Shown here piece after piece: positions 27,138 to 36,489 of a DNA stretch of 64,000 nucleotides (positions are counted from its first letter, which is position 1; every line of letters begins with the position of its first letter). The notes beneath the pieces are model-generated. The model was not told where the DNA came from. It was given only the letters and a program-made list of their open reading frames with translations, and did no database searches. A program made the translations under genes and the position numbers. Source of the stretch: SZUA-76 sp945787585 (GTDB taxonomy: Bacteria > Pseudomonadota > Gammaproteobacteria > SZUA-140); assembly GCA_947258425.1 (NCBI GenBank), contig CAMYIG010000001.1:28771-92770 (forward strand). Reading direction: 5' to 3'.

Positions 27138-29417
27138 TCACAAGCTATCACGTAACGCTTTAGCTAGCGCGTAGCTTGAGAACGAACCCGGTTTTGCAAC
27201 TAGCAACTCATCCAGCAGATCTCTTGCTTTGTCAGCATCACCTGTTTTCGCATAACCTGCTGCCAGATGATACTGTATATCAGGCATCTTTGGTGCCCGC
27301 TCATGCGCATCCTCAAGTAAAGACAGACCTCGCTTCAATCGCCCTTCTTGAACCAGGATCCAGCCAAGCGTATCCAGAACCGAAGCATTCTCTTTATTTA
27401 GCGCATAAGCACGCTCAGCAAATGACAATGCACGCTTATCACCAGCTTGTGAAAAAAACCAGGCAAGATCATTCAGGGCGATCAAATTTTCCGGATCATT
27501 TTCGAGCAGTATTAAATAATGCCTGATTGCAGAGTCACTATCATTCAACTGGTTATAGCCCCCCACCAGCACTAACCGAGCTCTGGCGTCATCTGTAAAC
27601 TCATCAAGCCACTGCTCAAGAAATGCCTGTGCCTGTGCAAGCTGATTAGCCTGTGCATAGGTCCGATGCACTTTGATCGCGATCGTACTCCGCCGTTCTT
27701 TTTGTAGTCCCATTTTATACTCAGCAAGGGCATCACTGTATCTCTTCTCCGACATCATCAAGTCGCCTGCCAGCTCAAATCCAACCGCGACATCAGGCGC
27801 CGCGTTCTTTACACCTTCAGCGACTTTTAATGCACTATCCACCTTGCCTTCACTAAGTTCAAGACGTACCAGATTGATCGCAGCAGGAAAATAATCACCT
27901 TTAAGCTCCAATGCACGTTTCAGATATTGACGCGCATCATTATTATTACCCTTATTTAAATAAACTGTACCAAGCAAATGGTTAAAAACCGGTTGATCTG
28001 GTGAACTGGAAACCATTTTCTTAGCAACTACAAGCGCTTGATCAAGGCGTTTCTCGCGCAGATAAAGCATCACCAGCAATACGCCTGCACGATCTGTGCG
28101 TTTCTCTAGCCCCTTCGCGTTTTCTAGCTCATTAATTGCAGCTTCAACGTGACCCTGCTTTAAATAGGACACCGCCAGCTCAGTTCTTGCAAAATGATTA
28201 TCCGGATCGTTATCAATCGCGGATCTGAGATAACGAACACCATTTTCAACATCGCCACTATAATTAGAAGCCGCCCCTATCAGTGCAAGTAACTGAGCAT
28301 CAGTAGACGCATTCTTAAGTGCAGGGGAAAGCAGGTCAACCACCCCCTCGTGGTGTTGCTGCTGAAGCCGCAACGATGCCAGCATCTTACGTGCAGTAGT
28401 ATTGTCAGGTTGTAAAATGACATAACGACTCAATAACTGGTCAGCTTGTTCCAAATTACCCATCGCATAATTGACCGCACCTAACATCAACATGGTCGGT
28501 TCATGCTCAGGCGCGAGTTGCTGAACAATTATCAGATATTTGCGTGCCGTATCGAGGTCACCACTTTCATATGCTATTTTTGCACGCATAAAATTGGGTA
28601 GTGGATGTTGAGGCAGAAGCGCTATAAGCTCATCGACTACCGCGAGTGCCTCTTCGTTCTTTTGCTGTGCATTCAATACGCCTACCAGGCCTAAGCGTGC
28701 CTGCACTGAATACTGACTAGACACTTGCTTAGGTTCATTTAACAAAACAAATTTATAGCTATTCTCAGCCACAGAAAAATTCGCGTTGATAGTGGCTACT
28801 TTTCCTTTTAGAAGCAAGGCCTCCGCATTTTTATCATCGATAGCCAATAAATTATCAATATATTGCGATGCCTGACCAATCTTATCCTCTAATAAACTTA
28901 ACCTCGCCAAACCAATATTTGCAAAAGCTGATTGACTGTTAATCTTTAATGCGGCGCTAAAATCAGCTCGTGCCTCATTAAATTTCTGAGAACCCAGTAG
29001 CGCTTCACCCCTTAGTGCGAGTAAATCAGACTTTGACTTTTTCGACAGGTCCTGATCGATGCTAATTTCATCCAATAATTGAGTGTATTTTTTCTGTATT
29101 AATAATGACCGCGAAAGTAATATTACAACATCGTCATTACCTGACGTCTGCATACCCAGCACTCGTCGAAGTTCTCGTTCACCACTTTCACCGTCACCGG
29201 TATCAACATAGATAGCACCTAACAGATATCGCGCACGCACACTTGACTCATCTTGCTGGAGAACATTCTTTAGCTCAATCACTGCTGAACGATAGTTTTT
29301 CTCCTGAAAAAATACTTCGGCTCGCTGCATATGCTCAGCCGGATCCAGACTTGCTTTCTCACAGGCCGCGACCAAAAAAATCAAAAAGACAAGACACCAG
29401 AAACGTTTTTTCTTCAT
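27138..29417 (-). CDS. prsT: XrtA/PEP-CTERM system TPR-repeat lipoprotein PrsT
   Basis: A 759-residue lipoprotein made almost wholly of tetratricopeptide repeats. The lipobox FLVAAC puts the lipidated cysteine at residue 19. AEHMQRAEVFFQEKNYRSAV, just after it, is characteristic of the PrsT family (TIGR02917). Typical TPR cores recur throughout (ALLLKGKVATINANF, PDNTTARKMLASL, FNHLLGTVYLNKGNN). It is somewhat shorter than the roughly 900 residues common in the family, probably through loss of a few repeats. It is thought to act as a periplasmic scaffold for the exosortase/polysaccharide machinery. A strong AGGGGAATAGG site precedes the ATG. It is the last gene of the second minus-strand operon. 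Confidence 0.93.
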   Translation of the reverse strand: MKKKRFWCLVFLIFLVAACEKASLDPAEHMQRAEVFFQEKNYRSAVIELKNVLQQDESSVRARYLLGAIYVDTGDGESGERELRRVLGMQTSGNDDVVILLSRSLLIQKKYTQLLDEISIDQDLSKKSKSDLLALRGEALLGSQKFNEARADFSAALKINSQSAFANIGLARLSLLEDKIGQASQYIDNLLAIDDKNAEALLLKGKVATINANFSVAENSYKFVLLNEPKQVSSQYSVQARLGLVGVLNAQQKNEEALAVVDELIALLPQHPLPNFMRAKIAYESGDLDTARKYLIIVQQLAPEHEPTMLMLGAVNYAMGNLEQADQLLSRYVILQPDNTTARKMLASLRLQQQHHEGVVDLLSPALKNASTDAQLLALIGAASNYSGDVENGVRYLRSAIDNDPDNHFARTELAVSYLKQGHVEAAINELENAKGLEKRTDRAGVLLVMLYLREKRLDQALVVAKKMVSSSPDQPVFNHLLGTVYLNKGNNNDARQYLKRALELKGDYFPAAINLVRLELSEGKVDSALKVAEGVKNAAPDVAVGFELAGDLMMSEKRYSDALAEYKMGLQKERRSTIAIKVHRTYAQANQLAQAQAFLEQWLDEFTDDARARLVLVGGYNQLNDSDSAIRHYLILLENDPENLIALNDLAWFFSQAGDKRALSFAERAYALNKENASVLDTLGWILVQEGRLKRGLSLLEDAHERAPKMPDIQYHLAAGYAKTGDADKARDLLDELLVAKPGSFSSYALAKALRDSL

Positions 29418-29434
29418 CCTATTCCCCTTGAATA

Positions 29435-31024
29435 CTAGTTATCACGTCGCGTATATTCTGCATTTAACTGTCCATTCAGCTCATCAAGCCGCACACTTAT
29501 ATGCGGCATCATCTGCCTATAAAACAGCGCCAACTCCCTCCGAGCAGAATCAGCACCCTGATCGCTATCTATAGATATTGAAACCACCATTGCACTTCTA
29601 TTTGAAATGATCGCGCCCCAGATATCCAGTAGCTTGGCGGTGATTTGACTGGTCGTAGATATCCCCGCGACATTGTACCAATACCAGATTACTTTTTCTT
29701 TCGATGAGCGAAACTCAACTTCAACCACCTGTTGACTTTCAAAATCGCTGACTAAAATATGTCGCACACCACCTGGTACAACAACCTCATTGGCGCCCGT
29801 AAAAAAACCATTTTCTGAATTGATTAACTCCGCCCCCTGTCGTTGATGCGCATAGTATGCAACATACAACATGACTGACTCATCGCCCTTGTGATATTTT
29901 GCGGCGAGTACTTTGTCCGCGCCATGAAATAAGGGGCGCCAGCCATCATCAATATACTCAGGACCAATCCATTTTTCAGCCCCTTTAGGAAACACTAAAT
30001 CGACAGAAGAAAATGTATTAGGCAACGACAGGGCTTGTGACTCTACATTCTTTATCACTACAAAAAAAATAATTAACCCCGTTAGCACGCCGCCATATAA
30101 ATATTGCTTACGCAGGGGTAATACTTCATCTCTAACATTTCTCGGCTTAAATTTAGTTTCACTAATAATGCCTGTCTTTTGTTTTTCTTTAGGCATCAGT
30201 ATCCATAATAAAGGATACATCAACCCTGCGTATAACGCCCACCCAAGGCCTTCATGATCCTCGACCATCCAGTGTTGCATATCGGTCAGGTGTCCAATCC
30301 AGATGATGATCAACACCCGCAACCAGTTTAATGCAATCGACCAAAAAACGATGATCGAAAACACCATCAAACGTTTACGATTACCCTCGAAAAAAACATA
30401 TACGTAAAGAGAACCTAATGCCATAGATGCGAGTAAGAACCTAAGCCCGCCACATACCTCTTCGATTAAAAATCGTCCTTCAGGTATTGTCAGATAGTAC
30501 CCCTCCATTAGCGTTGGAATACCCTGAAACTGCAGTACTTTATATGCAACCACTGCCGTCATATCCTGCAGTATAGACGCGACTGGGTCCCATATAGGTG
30601 TTGCGAAAATAAGATAGCTCAGCGGAAAGAAAAGCACGCGGCCAGTTTGATTTCCAAAAACAGCCCATATCAGCGCAGGAAACATCATGATAAAACTTAC
30701 ATATTCTACCGTCATCACGCCAACAAGCCTTGAAACCAACCAGAGTAGCGATAACGCTATTAACACACTCAAGCCAAGCTTCGATGGTACAGGCACGATA
30801 TCACCAAGCAGCATCCTACGCTGCCAAATCAAATACGCGCTTACTATGACCACAAGAAAACCGTAGCTGTATTGGCTGGACTCCCACCAAAAAGTAACGA
30901 CCGAAGCAGCAGTATCGGAAAATAATGTCGCTAATACTAATATTAAAACAACACTGGAAACTAGCGGGACAGTCCATAGTGAGTGGCCAGACTCAACTCC
31001 CCCTCTAGCCCCCGTTTTATCCAT
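29435..31024 (-). CDS. xrtA: Exosortase A with fused C-terminal EpsI domain
   Basis: A 529-residue protein. The N-terminal 280 residues hold about eight membrane segments and the exosortase active-site triad: Cys191 in EEVCGGLR, Arg236 in LNWLRV and His257 in EDHEGLGW. After a further membrane segment near 305-325, residues about 345-515 form an EpsI-like (DUF3485) periplasmic domain, beginning near VFPKGAEKWIGPEYID and containing YVAYYAHQRQGAELI. Such XrtA-EpsI fusions are typical of type A exosortases. It cleaves or transpeptidates PEP-CTERM proteins such as the one at 26502. It lies between prsR and prsT in the operon. Confidence 0.95.
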   Translation of the reverse strand: MDKTGARGGVESGHSLWTVPLVSSVVLILVLATLFSDTAASVVTFWWESSQYSYGFLVVIVSAYLIWQRRMLLGDIVPVPSKLGLSVLIALSLLWLVSRLVGVMTVEYVSFIMMFPALIWAVFGNQTGRVLFFPLSYLIFATPIWDPVASILQDMTAVVAYKVLQFQGIPTLMEGYYLTIPEGRFLIEEVCGGLRFLLASMALGSLYVYVFFEGNRKRLMVFSIIVFWSIALNWLRVLIIIWIGHLTDMQHWMVEDHEGLGWALYAGLMYPLLWILMPKEKQKTGIISETKFKPRNVRDEVLPLRKQYLYGGVLTGLIIFFVVIKNVESQALSLPNTFSSVDLVFPKGAEKWIGPEYIDDGWRPLFHGADKVLAAKYHKGDESVMLYVAYYAHQRQGAELINSENGFFTGANEVVVPGGVRHILVSDFESQQVVEVEFRSSKEKVIWYWYNVAGISTTSQITAKLLDIWGAIISNRSAMVVSISIDSDQGADSARRELALFYRQMMPHISVRLDELNGQLNAEYTRRDN

Positions 31025-31033
31025 AAAAACTGC

Positions 31034-32407
31034 TCACTTTAATCCGTGTCTTTCTAATAAGGTGTACAGCGTCGGACGACTCACACCAAGCAACTCCGCC
31101 ATCTGAGAGATATTATTACCACACACCCCCATCGCTCTACGAAGTGCCTGTAGTTCTGCTGCATGTTTAATCTCACGTAAGTTAAGCTGGATATCAGCAT
31201 CAGCCGTTATCGATTCTAAATCAAGATCTTCGGCAGTAATGTGACTTTCATCTGCCATGATCACCGCCCGCTTAACACGATTTTCTACTTCTCTAACATT
31301 ACCCGGCCATAGGTGAGCTTCTATCTCAACCAGCGCATCTCTGGAAAACCCTTTTATATTCTTATTGTTCTCTCGATTAAAACGCTCCAGAAAGGTTCTA
31401 GCGAGCAATAGCGCATCATCTGATCGCTCACAAAGCGGTGGGATTTTGATTGTCATTTCGCTAATCCGATAATATAAATCTTCTCTAAACCGTCCATCAC
31501 TCACCTGGCCTTCCAGATTCTGGTGTGTTGCACAGACAACTCGCACATCGACAGGAATTTCATCTCGTCCCCCAATGCGCTCAATCACTCTTTCTTGTAA
31601 AAAACGTAATAATTTTGCTTGCAGCGGCTGACCAAGATCACCTATCTCATCAAGAAAAAGCGTACCGCCGTGTGCACACTCAATCTTGCCCAGCGTCTGC
31701 TTAGCCGCCCCGGTAAAAGCACCTTTCTCATAACCAAAAAGCTCACTTTCTAAAAGATTCTCTGGAATCGCAGCACAATTTATTGCAACAAAACGCTTGC
31801 TGGCGCGATCACTCATATCGTGTAATGCACGCGCAAGCAACTCCTTTCCTGTGCCGCTATCACCAAGTAGTAATGTAGTGATATCTGTCGGCGCAACCTT
31901 TTCGATCGTCTTACAGATTTTCTGCATAACATCACTTGCGAAAACGATCCCGCCAAATGTAGTTTCAAAACCCTGCTTTAATAACATCTTATTTTGCAGT
32001 TCAAGCGCCCTAAGGTAAGCTGCGCGATCAACGACAAACTTCAATGTATCCGGTTTCACCGGTTTCTGATAAAAATCATACGCACCGAGACCAATGGCTC
32101 TCATTGCATTTTTATCATCATCATTACCTGTCACAACAATTACTTTTGCACTCGCATCATGCTCAATGATCTCAGTCAGCGCAGCAAGCCCTTCACTTGC
32201 ATTTTCTGGGTCAGGCGGTAAACCCAAATCAAGCGTGATCACATCTGGACAATGTTCAGTTAACTGTTTGATGCCTTCCGCACGATCAGCGGCAACGATC
32301 ACTTCATAGCCATCAAAACACCAACGCATCTGACTCTGCAAACCAGGGTCGTCTTCAATCACTAACACCTTTTTCAAAGCCTGCTTCGATACTGCCACAG
32401 TAGTCAC
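31034..32407 (-). CDS. prsR: PEP-CTERM-box response regulator PrsR, sigma-54 activator
   Basis: A 457-residue NtrC-type regulator. The receiver domain has the acidic pocket VIEDD, the phospho-acceptor Asp in DVITLDLGLPP near residue 58, and the conserved YQKPVK lysine. The AAA+ domain has Walker A (LGDSGTGKE), the sigma-54-contacting ESELFGYEKGAFTGA and a GGTLFLDEIGDL Walker B. A Fis-type helix-turn-helix ends the protein (ISQMAELLGVSRPTLYTLLE). It should activate RpoN-dependent promoters such as the one at 26447. The true start may be the GTG at 32398, which has a better-placed AAGGTGA site. prsK lies directly upstream. Confidence 0.95.
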   Translation of the reverse strand: MTTVAVSKQALKKVLVIEDDPGLQSQMRWCFDGYEVIVAADRAEGIKQLTEHCPDVITLDLGLPPDPENASEGLAALTEIIEHDASAKVIVVTGNDDDKNAMRAIGLGAYDFYQKPVKPDTLKFVVDRAAYLRALELQNKMLLKQGFETTFGGIVFASDVMQKICKTIEKVAPTDITTLLLGDSGTGKELLARALHDMSDRASKRFVAINCAAIPENLLESELFGYEKGAFTGAAKQTLGKIECAHGGTLFLDEIGDLGQPLQAKLLRFLQERVIERIGGRDEIPVDVRVVCATHQNLEGQVSDGRFREDLYYRISEMTIKIPPLCERSDDALLLARTFLERFNRENNKNIKGFSRDALVEIEAHLWPGNVREVENRVKRAVIMADESHITAEDLDLESITADADIQLNLREIKHAAELQALRRAMGVCGNNISQMAELLGVSRPTLYTLLERHGLK

Positions 32408-32410
32408 CTT

Positions 32411-34495
32411 TTATTTAGTTTGCTCATTATAACGAGGTATCTTGATAAAAAACCTCGTCCCACGCTGAAGTTGACTATCGACGGCTATGGTTCCATCCAG
32501 ACCACTAATAAACTCTCGGGCCTCATAAACACCTATTCCCATTCCAGCATTTCCCTTAGTTGTGTCAAACGGACGAAAGAGGCGTTCACGTATAAACACT
32601 TCATCCATACCACTGCCACTATCTTCTATCGTAATATTAGCCCAATCGTTACTTGACGCTAATCGAATTTCTACACTACCGTTTTCGTCTGTGGCTTCTT
32701 GCGCATTTTGTACCAGATGTTCAATCACAGACAGCATTCTGTCATATTCAGCTAAAATTAAAATCTCATCGTCGCATCCAACCACCCTCGGAACAGGCTG
32801 AGTGACTGACCTGTTCTCAACCGCACTTTTTAATAATGAACCCAACCTCACTACAGCTTTACCACTTGAAAAGGTACTTTCGCCCTTTAACTGCGATAGC
32901 ATTCGATTCATTTTTCCTACCGAATTATTAACAGTCCCAAGTGCGTCATCAATAAATTCTGGCTTATTCTTGAACTTTTTTGCGTTCTCGACCACCAATG
33001 ACAGCTGACCAACCACATTTTTAAGGTCATGCACAACATAAGCGGACAAACGATTAAAGGCCTCAAACTGACGTGCGTCTAATAACGCCTGATTTGCTTC
33101 GAGTAATGCTAGGTAACTGGCAAGTTCGCGCCCCGCGATCCTTAACAGATCGATATCTTCCCAGTTGAAATGGTCTCCACCACGTGATTTAGCCAACACA
33201 ACAAAACCGAAAATCTCTGTTTTTTTCATTAGTGGAACAATAAGCCAGACATCCTGTAGTTCACTTAGCCATGCGGGTAACTTAAGACCGCGATATAAAC
33301 TTGTGTCAATCTTATACTCATTCAAGTTCACTACCCATTGCCATTTTTCCATAAACATCACCAGTGAGCTATTTCTATCCTCTATTGCATGCTCAGGGAG
33401 CCCCATATCCCAGCCACTTACGGGCTTATACCCTTTATCATGTTCACTATATAACCATAGTCCCCCACCCGAACTTTCCACGATATCTGCAATCGCTTTA
33501 ATTGCGCGCACACGCAACTGTTCGTCTGTCCCCCCCATAGAAAGCGCTCGAATAAATGTTATCCACTGTTCACGGTAATCGTATTTATATGCAAAGAAAT
33601 TCTTCGCCAAGTAGACCTTTAGGTATGCACGTATTTGCCCAGAAAACATTAATACAAGCAATAAAATCAGAGCGCCCATAACAAAAACGACCTGAATAAC
33701 CCCGCCCCAGTCACCCCCAAAAAACTGTATGTAATAGCCAGCTACCGCCATTATCAGCAAGTATATACCGGCACTTATTATCGACACTGTATGAAAAACA
33801 ACTCGATGTGATACCGCCTCATTGATCGCCCAATTACGATTTCGCTGCATTGAGATTGCAATCAAAGGCATAGCAAGTGCGCTTACAACTCCTCGCGCAT
33901 TCCAGAAATCAGGATTAATAGACCCAAAGAGCAATGCCTCTGAATAGAGAAACAGGTCGTATACAAACATACTGCCGACCCCCAAACATAGAAACTTATA
34001 TACCCATCGTTCATCTGCCCAAATATTTCGAGCCAGCTGTTCTACCAGGACCAGCCCCGCTACCGCTAAAATGACATGTCCAAATAAAGCGGAATACCCC
34101 CCCATAAAACTTAAAGGCATAGCACCTACGACCGCGAGATATAAATACCTAAAGAAAAGAGCAAGCGCACAAACACCACATATCAGGGCAAGTACAATTA
34201 GTTTCAGATTGAAACCCTTACCTCGCTCATCAGAGTTCCGTACCAACTGCACCAACCAGAAGAAGAGCGTTAGCCATGCCACATTTTTGGCAATCTCGAG
34301 CAAAGGGAAAACTGAGGATATAGCTGCGAATGCAGCCTGATATGCGCCAGCCGCCGACCACAAAGTAGTGACGCCTAGTGTTATCGCAAGAATAATGCCG
34401 CCTGAGCGTTGACGCCAGCCGAACAACGAAATAATTGTTAACAGCAGGAATAACGCCGCCGAAATAGAGTAACTTGCTGCGCCTACATTCAACAT
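32411..34495 (-). CDS. prsK: XrtA/PEP-CTERM system histidine kinase PrsK
   Basis: A 694-residue inner-membrane sensor kinase. Eight or nine hydrophobic segments fill the first 300 residues, then a GAF-like domain (about 320-460) with SSGGGLWLYSEHD. The phospho-acceptor His is in VVHDLKNVVGQL near residue 483. The catalytic ATPase has N box HLVQNAQEATD, G1 IEDSGSGMD, and FRPFDTTKGNAGMGIGVYEA. This order of domains matches PrsK (TIGR02916). It is predicted to phosphorylate PrsR, encoded three bases downstream. The signal is unknown; a membrane or lipid-linked cue is plausible given the many membrane segments. Confidence 0.95.
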   Translation of the reverse strand: MLNVGAASYSISAALFLLLTIISLFGWRQRSGGIILAITLGVTTLWSAAGAYQAAFAAISSVFPLLEIAKNVAWLTLFFWLVQLVRNSDERGKGFNLKLIVLALICGVCALALFFRYLYLAVVGAMPLSFMGGYSALFGHVILAVAGLVLVEQLARNIWADERWVYKFLCLGVGSMFVYDLFLYSEALLFGSINPDFWNARGVVSALAMPLIAISMQRNRNWAINEAVSHRVVFHTVSIISAGIYLLIMAVAGYYIQFFGGDWGGVIQVVFVMGALILLLVLMFSGQIRAYLKVYLAKNFFAYKYDYREQWITFIRALSMGGTDEQLRVRAIKAIADIVESSGGGLWLYSEHDKGYKPVSGWDMGLPEHAIEDRNSSLVMFMEKWQWVVNLNEYKIDTSLYRGLKLPAWLSELQDVWLIVPLMKKTEIFGFVVLAKSRGGDHFNWEDIDLLRIAGRELASYLALLEANQALLDARQFEAFNRLSAYVVHDLKNVVGQLSLVVENAKKFKNKPEFIDDALGTVNNSVGKMNRMLSQLKGESTFSSGKAVVRLGSLLKSAVENRSVTQPVPRVVGCDDEILILAEYDRMLSVIEHLVQNAQEATDENGSVEIRLASSNDWANITIEDSGSGMDEVFIRERLFRPFDTTKGNAGMGIGVYEAREFISGLDGTIAVDSQLQRGTRFFIKIPRYNEQTK

Positions 34496-34630
34496 TCAAT
34501 TATCATCGGCGATGAGAAAACCCTAAAATGGCAAAATATTATAAATTATGAACATCAAAATATAGCGCACTTACACGCAGTCCGTGACATTCCAGACAGG
34601 ACTCGCCTCATCAGTGAAACCAGTTAACGA

Positions 34631-36022
34631 CTACCTGCCACCTTTACCCCACAAAACTGCACCTGCCGTTTGAAACAGAATGACAAGATCGAGAAAGACG
34701 CTGTAATTTTTCACATAATAAAGATCAAACTGTAATTTTTCACGTGAATCTTTTTCAGAGTCGCCATAGGGATAACATATCTGCGCCCACCCCGTAATAC
34801 CCGGTTTCAAACGATGGCGTTCTGAGTAATATGGAATATTTTCAGATAACTTCTCAACAAACTCTGGTCGCTCTGGGCGCGGCCCGACAAAACTCATATC
34901 GCCCTTCAATACATTTACTATCTGCGGAAGCTCATCGATGCGAAGCTTTCTTATCAGGGTACCCACTCGCGTCACTCGACTATCATTCTTTGTTGCCCAC
35001 TGAGCCTTACCATCGCCTTCTGCATCTACTCGCATGCTGCGAAATTTTAACACCTGAAAAAGTTTCCAGTTTTCACCAACCCGTACCTGCTTATAGAGAA
35101 CAGGCCCACGGTCTTCCAGATAAATAGCAATCACTGTAATAACAATAGCAGGGGACGAGATCAGCAATAAAAGCAGACTGGCCCCAACATCAAAAATTCG
35201 CTTTATATAGACCCTTAAAATGCCATATTTGAAGCCATCAGAGAAAATAAGCCAACTCGGATTCAAGATGTCCAACATAATCTTACCCGTTTGCCGCTCA
35301 AAAAAACTGAGGAGATCCAGCACCTCCACGCCACTCATACGACAATCGACAATCTCGTGCATCGGGAAATTTTTCCGCCGGTCATCAATCGCCACAATGA
35401 TTTCATCAACCTGATATTGCTGTGCAAGCTCCAACAAGGTCATATCATGCGGCACTATCTTCTCATCCACAACGCTACGTTCCCCAGGAAACCTAACGTA
35501 GCCTACGATCGTAAACCCACGCTGATCTGTTTTACGACGAAGTAAACTGTTGATTGCGGTCGCACGCTTACCTGTGCCCAGCACCAGTATCCGCTTATTC
35601 ATTGCCTCCTTATCAACCAGCTTATAAAACACCAGCCGAACGATAACCACGCCAACTAAAGCGACCAGAAATGAAATGGCAAACTCACCTCGCCCTAAAA
35701 TTAACGTGGGAAAAATATAGAAAAAGATACTAATTAATACAAAGCCGAAGAGCAGACCACCCATCACTCTCATCAACATACCGCCAAAACCATCTCTGAG
35801 ATTACGCTGATAAAGCCCCATGACGGTCATGGAGCTCAGCATCACAAAGGTATATTGTGCTGCCTTAAGAAAAAAGACCCCGCCACCAACACTAACGTGT
35901 TCTTCATCGATAAAACGTATCGTGGCACCAATATAGACTGATGCCAGCAGAATACAGGCCTCAAGCAACCCCAACATCAAAAATGAAACAGGAATATAGT
36001 GCCGAAAAATTCTTACCATCAT
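34631..36022 (-). CDS. XrtA-associated undecaprenyl-phosphate sugar transferase (priming glycosyltransferase)
   Basis: A 463-residue polyprenyl glycosylphosphotransferase of the WbaP/EpsB type linked to XrtA loci (TIGR03013). About four N-terminal membrane segments are followed by a Rossmann-like domain (RILVLGTGKRATAINSLLRR) and the catalytic domain after about residue 270. There KRIFDVGASLLLLLISSPAI is the re-entrant helix, then LKFRSMRVDAEGDGKAQWA, LRIDELPQIVNVLKGDMSFV and GPRPERPEF. It transfers the first sugar phosphate to undecaprenyl phosphate. It is the first gene of the operon that continues with prsK, prsR, xrtA and prsT; a 135-base gap separates it from prsK. Confidence 0.93.
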   Translation of the reverse strand: MMVRIFRHYIPVSFLMLGLLEACILLASVYIGATIRFIDEEHVSVGGGVFFLKAAQYTFVMLSSMTVMGLYQRNLRDGFGGMLMRVMGGLLFGFVLISIFFYIFPTLILGRGEFAISFLVALVGVVIVRLVFYKLVDKEAMNKRILVLGTGKRATAINSLLRRKTDQRGFTIVGYVRFPGERSVVDEKIVPHDMTLLELAQQYQVDEIIVAIDDRRKNFPMHEIVDCRMSGVEVLDLLSFFERQTGKIMLDILNPSWLIFSDGFKYGILRVYIKRIFDVGASLLLLLISSPAIVITVIAIYLEDRGPVLYKQVRVGENWKLFQVLKFRSMRVDAEGDGKAQWATKNDSRVTRVGTLIRKLRIDELPQIVNVLKGDMSFVGPRPERPEFVEKLSENIPYYSERHRLKPGITGWAQICYPYGDSEKDSREKLQFDLYYVKNYSVFLDLVILFQTAGAVLWGKGGR

Positions 36023-36116
36023 ATTTTTATTACCTTAATCGGATTAATCACATATCGGACATTTACGTAAAATGCTTTACGATTAAATCATCACGGTTAT
36101 AATTAAACTGTATGGT

Positions 36117-36154
36117 GGAACCTGCTGACACTTAGTAAAGTGTCAGCAGGTTCC
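36117..36154. repeat. Perfect 17-bp inverted repeat
   Basis: GGAACCTGCTGACACTT (36117-36133) is followed by an AGTA loop and the exact complement (36138-36154). The stem is unusually long and perfect. No U-run follows on either strand, so it is not a normal terminator. It may be an operator, an mRNA-stability hairpin in the leader of the minus-strand operon, or the end of a small mobile repeat. Confidence 0.85.
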
Positions 36155-36366
36155 ATTATATTCAAGTTGTACTAGTGCACTTCCCACATCGGCTGCTTTT
36201 GGCAGCTAAAATTGCCCACTAACGCCCCAGCCAGCACGATAGGCAAATGACTAAACATAGCGATACTTTTATTCAGCTGAAACTTAACGAGCAATTAAAA
36301 TCAAAGACTTGAAGGTGGAATATCGTTTATTGTAATCTCACTGGGGTGTCAATCACAAATTTCGTA

Positions 36367-36394
36367 TTGACTTGTATAAAGAATCGTTAATAAT
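36367..36394 (+). promoter_or_regulatory. Candidate sigma-70 promoter for tviB-galU
   Basis: TTGACT (36367-36372) is followed 16 bases later by AATAAT (36389-36394). This lies about 100 bases before the tviB start. The match is moderate, and an AT-rich background makes chance matches common. Confidence 0.4.
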
Positions 36395-36489
36395 CGCCGA
36401 TCTTTGGATGGATCAGCCCATCAGATCACCCAGGGCCAGTATTATGCCACCAACAACTATTTAGGTAACGACCAGGAGACTCTATAAAG

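Larger units (their letters stand above)
36023..36489. other. Divergent intergenic region between the priming transferase and tviB
   Basis: This 467-base region must hold promoters for both directions. It contains the strong hairpin at 36117-36154 and a moderate sigma-70-like pair for tviB at 36367-36394. A TGGCAG-N6-TTGC sequence near 36198 resembles a sigma-54 site but has an 11-base spacer. No ORF is supported. Confidence 0.6.

Noticed and set aside
36198..36215. TGGCAG...TTGC sequence resembling a sigma-54 promoter before tviB
   Set aside because: The spacing between GG and GC is eleven bases instead of ten, which normally abolishes sigma-54 recognition.
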